Shown here piece after piece: positions 22,937 to 26,947 of a DNA stretch of 26,947 bases. The notes under the pieces were generated by a model. The model saw only the letters and a list, made by a program, of their open reading frames with translations, was not told the origin of the DNA and searched no databases. Origin of the DNA: an uncultured bacterium (GTDB taxonomy: Bacteria > Actinomycetota > Coriobacteriia > Coriobacteriales > Eggerthellaceae); the NCBI GenBank assembly GCA_937890835.1, contig CALADF010000050.1:1-26947 (forward strand), written 5' to 3'. The translations under genes and the position numbers were made by a program. The first letter of the stretch is position 1. The number at the start of each line of letters is the position of its first letter.

Positions 22937-25345
22937 CTATTCTTCCGTGGAGACCGCGGGCACCCAAGGTGAAGGCGCCTCGGTCTTGCTGATCTTGACC
23001 AGGGTCTGCTTAGCCATGGCGGAAGTGAACGGGTCGAACTTCGTCATATCCGTCGCGTACAGCAAGCTGGGGTCGGAGCCGCCGTCCATGCAGCCGTAAC
23101 CGGGCAGATCGAGCTCCTTGCAGGACTGCCACCAGCCGCGGCGGGCCATCAGCGTCTCGGGCGACAGGCCCTCGAAGAACTCGGCCTTCATGACGCACCA
23201 ACCGTGCGGCGACTCGATCTTGACCCAGTCGCCCTCGGCGATACCGTACTTCTTGCCGGTTTCGGGGTTCATGCGAACCCATGGATACGGCTGATGCTCG
23301 CGCAGGTACGGCACGCTGGAGTAGTAGCTGTGGTTGCACAGACGATAGGCGTGGACGTCGGAGATGATGAGCGGGTACTCGGCGGCGATCTCCGGCGTGT
23401 CGGCAAGGCTTTCCACCGGGCCCTGGTAGTAGGGCAGGTAATGCAGCTCGCCCGGGTCGAACTCGGTGCCGGCCCAAACGGAGGGCTTCCCGCCGATGAA
23501 CTCGTTGTAGCCCTGGAACTTCTTATTCGGCAGGTTCTTGAACGCCTCTTCGAACGAGGGCGCCGGGGGCTTCTCGGCGTTCGGGTCGGCCTTGACGAAC
23601 AGCTCGCCGTACTCGCGCAGCTGATCCAGGGTGATGCCCGAACCCTCAAGCTGCTCGGCGAGGCAGGCGTCCATGTCGCCGCCCCAGAAATCGTCGCCGT
23701 AGCCCATGGCGACGCCGAGGTCGAGGTAGAACTGCCAGTCGGACTTGCATTCGCCCGGCGGGTCTTGGATGGGCTGGGTGATGCCGATGAAGGTGCCGTC
23801 GGCGCGGTTCTTCGTGCCGATCTGATGGCTGATCTCGTAGTGGCTCGCGGCGGGGAAGATGACGTCGGCGTAGTCGCAGGAGGTGTTGTAGAACTGGTCC
23901 ATGACGACGTAGAAGTCGAGCTTCATCAGCGCCTCGGCAACCTTCTTGGGCTGTCGGGTGGCGCCGAAGGGGTTGGAGCACTGGCCGATGATGACGCGCA
24001 GCGGGTTCTCGCTCCACAGCGGTGAGGTGATGGCCTTGAAGTATGCGGAGGAGCCGCCGGTCTCCCAGAAGCCGGGCTTGCTGTACCAGCGCGGGAACTC
24101 GGGGGAGACCTGGTTGGCTATGCCGGCGTAGTAGCCCCTCTCGATATCCTCCTCGGATGCCGGCATGCGATCGGTGAGGATGTCGATGGCCTTGGTCTTG
24201 ATGGCGGGTGCGGCGGACGCGCTCGTGTAGAGGTTGCCGGTGACGGCGGCGATGGCCAGGATGGCCTGCAGGCCCGCGGTGCCGTCGTTTTGCTGGTCGC
24301 CGACGCCGTTGCCGTCGACGATGCTCATCGGCTTGATGGTGCCCATCATCTGGGCGACCTTCTCGATGGTCGCGACGTCGACGCCGGTCTTCTCGGACGC
24401 CCACTCGAGGGAGAATTGCTTCACGTGCTCGGCCAGCTTGTCGAAGCCGTTGATCCACTGCTCGCAGAACTCCTTGTCATGCAGGTCGTTTGAGATGATG
24501 TAGTTCAGAATGCCCAGCGCGAGGGCGGCATCGGTGCCGGGGCGGATGGGGACCCAGACGGTGGCCTTGGCGGCGAGCTGGTCCATCATCGGGCGGATGT
24601 CGATGACCTGCATTCCGTTTTCGATAGCCCTTACCCGGCTGTACGGATTGCCTTGGTTCTGTGCGGAGTTCTCCGGGTTGGCGCCCCAGTTGACGTAGAG
24701 CTTGCACTTGCCCATGGGGCCGGAAGCGGTGGCGTTGCCGATGGTGACGCGCTTGGTCATGGCTCGCTGCATGGCGCAGATGGCGGAGTGCATGTAGTTG
24801 GGGGAGTGGAACACGTTCAGGAAGCGACGGCCGACGGTTGCCAGGACGCCGAAGAACTGCGGGGACAGGATGCCGAGATCTTGCGGGCGACCCTCGTCTT
24901 GCAGCTTCTTCAAGGCGTCGGTGAACAGCTTCATGCCCTCATCCCACGTGCAGCGCTCGAATTTGCCCTCGCCGCGCTCGCCGACGCGCTTCATGGGGTA
25001 CATGATGCGCAGCGGGTCGTTGATGGTCTGCATGGCCGCCTGAGCCTTGACGCACAGAGATTTAGAGCCAACGCCCCAGTTGTTGCCTGCGGAGGGGTTG
25101 CCCTCCACGTTGACCCAGACGCCGTCTTTCAGGTAGGCGTACTTGGAGCACACGGTTTTGGCGGGGCCGCACATGCTGCACCACACGTGCTTGACCTCGA
25201 CCTTGCCCGCCTCTACCGAGGCCGCGTTAACCGGGGTGCTCTCCTTCCCGGAGGAGGCGGCGCAACCGGTTAGCGCCGCCATTGCGCCCATTGCGGCAGT
25301 ACCTGCAAGGAATGCGCGCCTGGTCAGACCTTTCGTCTCGCTCAT
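22937..25345 (-). CDS. Tat-exported molybdopterin oxidoreductase, catalytic subunit (DMSO reductase family)
   Basis: 802-residue bis-MGD enzyme of unknown substrate. The N-terminus has a Tat signal (TRRAFLAG, R9-R10, then a hydrophobic run) ending LTGC, which also resembles a lipobox (C28). A [4Fe-4S] site follows at C56, C59, C66 and C98; the Cx2Cx6C spacing is wider than the common Cx2Cx3C. C190 in YMHSAICAMQRA is the candidate molybdenum ligand. Cofactor-binding segments include NWGANPENSAQNQ, VIGQCSNPFGATRQP and a C-terminal molydop-binding domain with HSYYSSVPYLRE. ATG 25345 has GAGGAGA five nt upstream. First gene of the operon with ferredoxin, NrfD and TorD genes. Many coriobacterial homologues are respiratory reductases of diet or host compounds; the substrate here cannot be deduced. 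Confidence 0.94.
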   Translation of the reverse strand: MSETKGLTRRAFLAGTAAMGAMAALTGCAASSGKESTPVNAASVEAGKVEVKHVWCSMCGPAKTVCSKYAYLKDGVWVNVEGNPSAGNNWGVGSKSLCVKAQAAMQTINDPLRIMYPMKRVGERGEGKFERCTWDEGMKLFTDALKKLQDEGRPQDLGILSPQFFGVLATVGRRFLNVFHSPNYMHSAICAMQRAMTKRVTIGNATASGPMGKCKLYVNWGANPENSAQNQGNPYSRVRAIENGMQVIDIRPMMDQLAAKATVWVPIRPGTDAALALGILNYIISNDLHDKEFCEQWINGFDKLAEHVKQFSLEWASEKTGVDVATIEKVAQMMGTIKPMSIVDGNGVGDQQNDGTAGLQAILAIAAVTGNLYTSASAAPAIKTKAIDILTDRMPASEEDIERGYYAGIANQVSPEFPRWYSKPGFWETGGSSAYFKAITSPLWSENPLRVIIGQCSNPFGATRQPKKVAEALMKLDFYVVMDQFYNTSCDYADVIFPAASHYEISHQIGTKNRADGTFIGITQPIQDPPGECKSDWQFYLDLGVAMGYGDDFWGGDMDACLAEQLEGSGITLDQLREYGELFVKADPNAEKPPAPSFEEAFKNLPNKKFQGYNEFIGGKPSVWAGTEFDPGELHYLPYYQGPVESLADTPEIAAEYPLIISDVHAYRLCNHSYYSSVPYLREHQPYPWVRMNPETGKKYGIAEGDWVKIESPHGWCVMKAEFFEGLSPETLMARRGWWQSCKELDLPGYGCMDGGSDPSLLYATDMTKFDPFTSAMAKQTLVKISKTEAPSPWVPAVSTEE

Positions 25346-25597
25346 AAGATTCTCCTCGGAATCAGTCGCAGCCATCCGCTTGTGCCATGCGCGCCTCCAC
25401 GGCAACGCGCGTGGCGCCAAGATACGAAGAACCCACCAGCTCGGGCTCGACGAATCCTGGGCGAAGGCCGCTGCCTTCTCTCTTCGCCGTTTTTTGCCGC
25501 CTCGTGGACAGGCTCCCGCGTAACGCGGGTGTTGCAGAGGAAGCCGAGACGCGATGGCGAAGCATGCGCCCCCCTCCCTTAGGCTCCCTGCTTCACC
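25346..25597 (-). promoter_or_regulatory. Structured leader of the molybdoenzyme operon
   Basis: About 250 nt between the probable promoter and the catalytic-subunit start with no gene. On minus it can form CCCGCG-TTA-CGCGGG (25515-25529), GAAGGC-AGCG-GCCTTC (around 25463-25478) and other stems. GGCGAAG (25482-25488) can pair with CTTCGCC either upstream (25556-25562) or downstream (25460-25466), giving mutually exclusive folds. This looks like a cis-regulatory leader; I do not recognise a known riboswitch class. Confidence 0.4.
25460..25495 (+). terminator. Plus-strand hairpin with T-run in the molybdoenzyme leader
   Basis: Plus strand: GGCGAAG (25460-25466) pairs with CTTCGCC (25482-25488), with an alternative inner GAAGGC/GCCTTC stem, then G and six T (25490-25495). 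It has the form of an intrinsic terminator, but no gene runs into it on plus; it would end an antisense or small transcript. Confidence 0.4.
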
Positions 25598-25625
25598 AGT
25601 ATAGTGGGTGATCATTCAATCTCCA
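25593..25625 (-). promoter_or_regulatory. Probable promoter and dyad for the molybdoenzyme operon
   Basis: On minus, TATACT (25598-25603) is a five-of-six -10 box, with TGGAGA (25620-25625) 16 bp upstream as a four-of-six -35. A dyad TCACC-9-GGTGA (25593-25597, 25607-25611) brackets the -10, a typical place for a repressor site. Confidence 0.4.
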
Positions 25626-25783
25626 CATTTAATTCGAGCAAGGTTCAAATTGCGACGCCGTGCAGCCGTTTGGATTAAACGTCTGTAAATTGTCTCGTCA
25701 TGAAGACGCAAGCGGGCGCGAAGCTCGGCTGGGAGGGTGGATGAGAGAGCGAGGAGCGGCGGCGGAGGCACGTCACGCCGAAC

Positions 25784-26497
25784 GTGATCCTCCGGCTCCA
25801 CCGCGACCTGCACCGTTTCTCGGGTGGTTCTTACGCTGGAAGATGGAAGGATTCCGACAACGTGATCGCCGAGAGCACGGCCGAAGGCGAGCTGGTCTCA
25901 CGATTCGTTCCCACCTCGGCTGCGGGCACCCCCGCCGCCGTCGAGAGGATATGCTCCGAGTACGCGAATCAGGTGAACGCCGGGGCATACGACCCTTTGC
26001 TGGTGTCGCTCGTCTTCGTCTTCGACTTTGTGAGCATTCACCCGTTCAACGACGGGAACGGCCGCATGAGCAGGCTGCTCACGTTGCTGCTCATGTATCG
26101 AAGCGGGTACGACGTGGGGAAATACATCTCGATTGAGAAGGAGATAGAGAGAACCAAGGAGACGTATTACGAAGCTCTGGCCGCGAGCTCCTCGGGCTGG
26201 CGGGAAGGCGAAAGCGACTACGCCCCTTTCGTCACGTACATGTTGGGCATAGTGCTCGCCTGCTATGGGGAGCTTGATGCCAGGTTATCGATAGCGGCTT
26301 CGCCTGTTGGGAACGAGGAGGCCGTGAGGGCGTTCTTCGCCAGGCTGATCGGGACGGCGTCGAAACGCGAGATCTTGGACGCCAATCCTGGCGTGAGCCG
26401 GCGCACGTTGGAGCGCGTTCTCGCGAAGCTCCAAGACGAGGGCGTCGTCGAGAAGGTCGGCGCCGCAAGGTCGACGGCGTATCGGAGGAGGGGGTGA
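25784..26497 (+). pseudogene. Fic-domain AMPylase gene lacking its N-terminal part
   Basis: The 237-codon frame has the Fic core: ILRLHRDLHRF, flap GRWKDSDNVI, catalytic HPFNDGNGR, then KYISIEKEIERTKE.YYEAL, and a C-terminal winged helix (SRRTLERVLAKLQDEG). Relatives are usually 330-370 residues; the first 100 or so, including the region where class II Fic proteins carry the inhibitory S/T-xxx-E-G/N helix, are missing. The frame runs upstream only to a TGA at 25742, and no frame between 25620 and 25780 supplies the lost part, so it looks deleted rather than frameshifted. The GTG at 25784 has a GGAGG only 15 nt upstream. It could still be a translated short Fic protein. A short frame from ATG 25700 ends at 25742. 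Confidence 0.65.
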
Positions 26498-26702
26498 GGG
26501 CGCTTTGTTGCCCCCCTCAACGCGAAGTTGCGCACGCCGAGCTGTCCTCGCGGCGTGAAAAATGGGAAATGATACAAAAACAGTAGCAATTGAGACGATG
26601 ATGTGGTAAGCTTCGCTTGTAAGTTCAACACGGCGGACGAGCTCCGGCGCAAGTCGGCGGTCCGGACGGTGTGCGGTTATATCGAAGATGAGGAGCGCGA
26701 AC

Positions 26703-26947
26703 ATGGCGCAGGCAATGACCACCGAAGCTGTTTCCGAGAAGACGCAGAAGACGACCATCGACGGCGTTCAGATCATCGTCAACTACGCGAACGACGAGGA
26801 TGCTCGCGTGAGCGAAGACGAGATGCGCGCCTACCTCAAGCGCGGTTACGAGAAGTATCCCCACGGCATGCTCGAGACCTTGACGCTCGACGTCGAGGGC
26901 GAGGACGTCGGCATTCACTACGGCTTGGCGCCGGTGAAGTTCGACCG
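26703..26947 (+). CDS. Start of a small acidic protein, cut by the window end
   Basis: At least 81 residues, open to the right edge. ATG 26703 has AGGAG seven nt upstream. The sequence (IDGVQIIVNYANDEDARVSEDEMRAYLKRGYEKYP) has an alpha/beta pattern with no signal peptide or membrane span. From memory it resembles small coriobacterial proteins described as related to anaerobic ribonucleotide reductase, whose tell-tale C-terminal motif would lie beyond the window, so this is weak. The 205 nt before it have no gene and probably contain its promoter. Confidence 0.7.
   Translation, partial: MAQAMTTEAVSEKTQKTTIDGVQIIVNYANDEDARVSEDEMRAYLKRGYEKYPHGMLETLTLDVEGEDVGIHYGLAPVKFD

Noticed and set aside
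26574..26586. NrdR-box-like sequence before the last gene
   Set aside because: Only about 8 of 13 positions match the remembered consensus, there is no second box, and the identity of the downstream gene is uncertain.

Overview
The window reads as a contiguous piece of a high-GC actinobacterial chromosome, most likely an anaerobic coriobacterium of the Eggerthellaceae (Eggerthella/Gordonibacter/Adlercreutzia/Slackia type). This is inferred from three things: the actinobacterial FhaA-FhaB-PP2C-SEDS/PBP-PknB operon, the MurT/GatD pair, and a four-gene operon for a Tat-exported molybdopterin oxidoreductase, an enzyme class abundant in that family. Genus cannot be settled by eye.

Left third (1-7.5 kb, minus strand): a compact cell-wall growth and signalling operon read right to left. 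Its genes are fhaA, fhaB, a membrane PP2C phosphatase, one long protein joining a SEDS (FtsW/RodA) glycosyltransferase to a class B PBP transpeptidase, and the PASTA kinase PknB. Gene junctions overlap or are very short except the last. A perfect hairpin closes the operon at the left edge. No second kinase (PknA) is present.

Middle (7.5-13.5 kb): a MOSC-domain protein and a metallo-beta-lactamase-fold hydrolase on plus, a universal stress protein, a convergent small membrane protein with two DUF2798-like halves, a roughly 0.9-kb stretch without a credible gene that holds a 35-bp tandem repeat, an inverted repeat and an AT-rich island, a tRNA-Thr(CGT) with a strong promoter and terminator, and an ArsB/NhaD/SLC13-type ion transporter.

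13.6-20.4 kb (plus strand): a second cell-wall and housekeeping block. It has a fused MurT-GatD (lipid II amidation), an LCP-family glycopolymer transferase, RlmH, exodeoxyribonuclease III with an internal insertion, GTP cyclohydrolase I and an ACT-domain protein.

20.5-25.6 kb (minus strand): a molybdoenzyme operon made of a Tat-exported catalytic subunit, a four-cluster ferredoxin subunit, an NrfD-type membrane anchor and a TorD-like chaperone. It is preceded by a roughly 250-nt structured leader and a dyad over the probable -10 box. Substrate unknown.

Right edge: a Fic-domain gene that has lost its N-terminal part, then the start of a small protein cut by the window end.

The most distinctive observation is that two partnerships normally made of separate proteins, SEDS with PBP and MurT with GatD, are each encoded here as one polypeptide. 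Both act on peptidoglycan precursors. I found no CRISPR array, insertion sequence, phage gene or rRNA.
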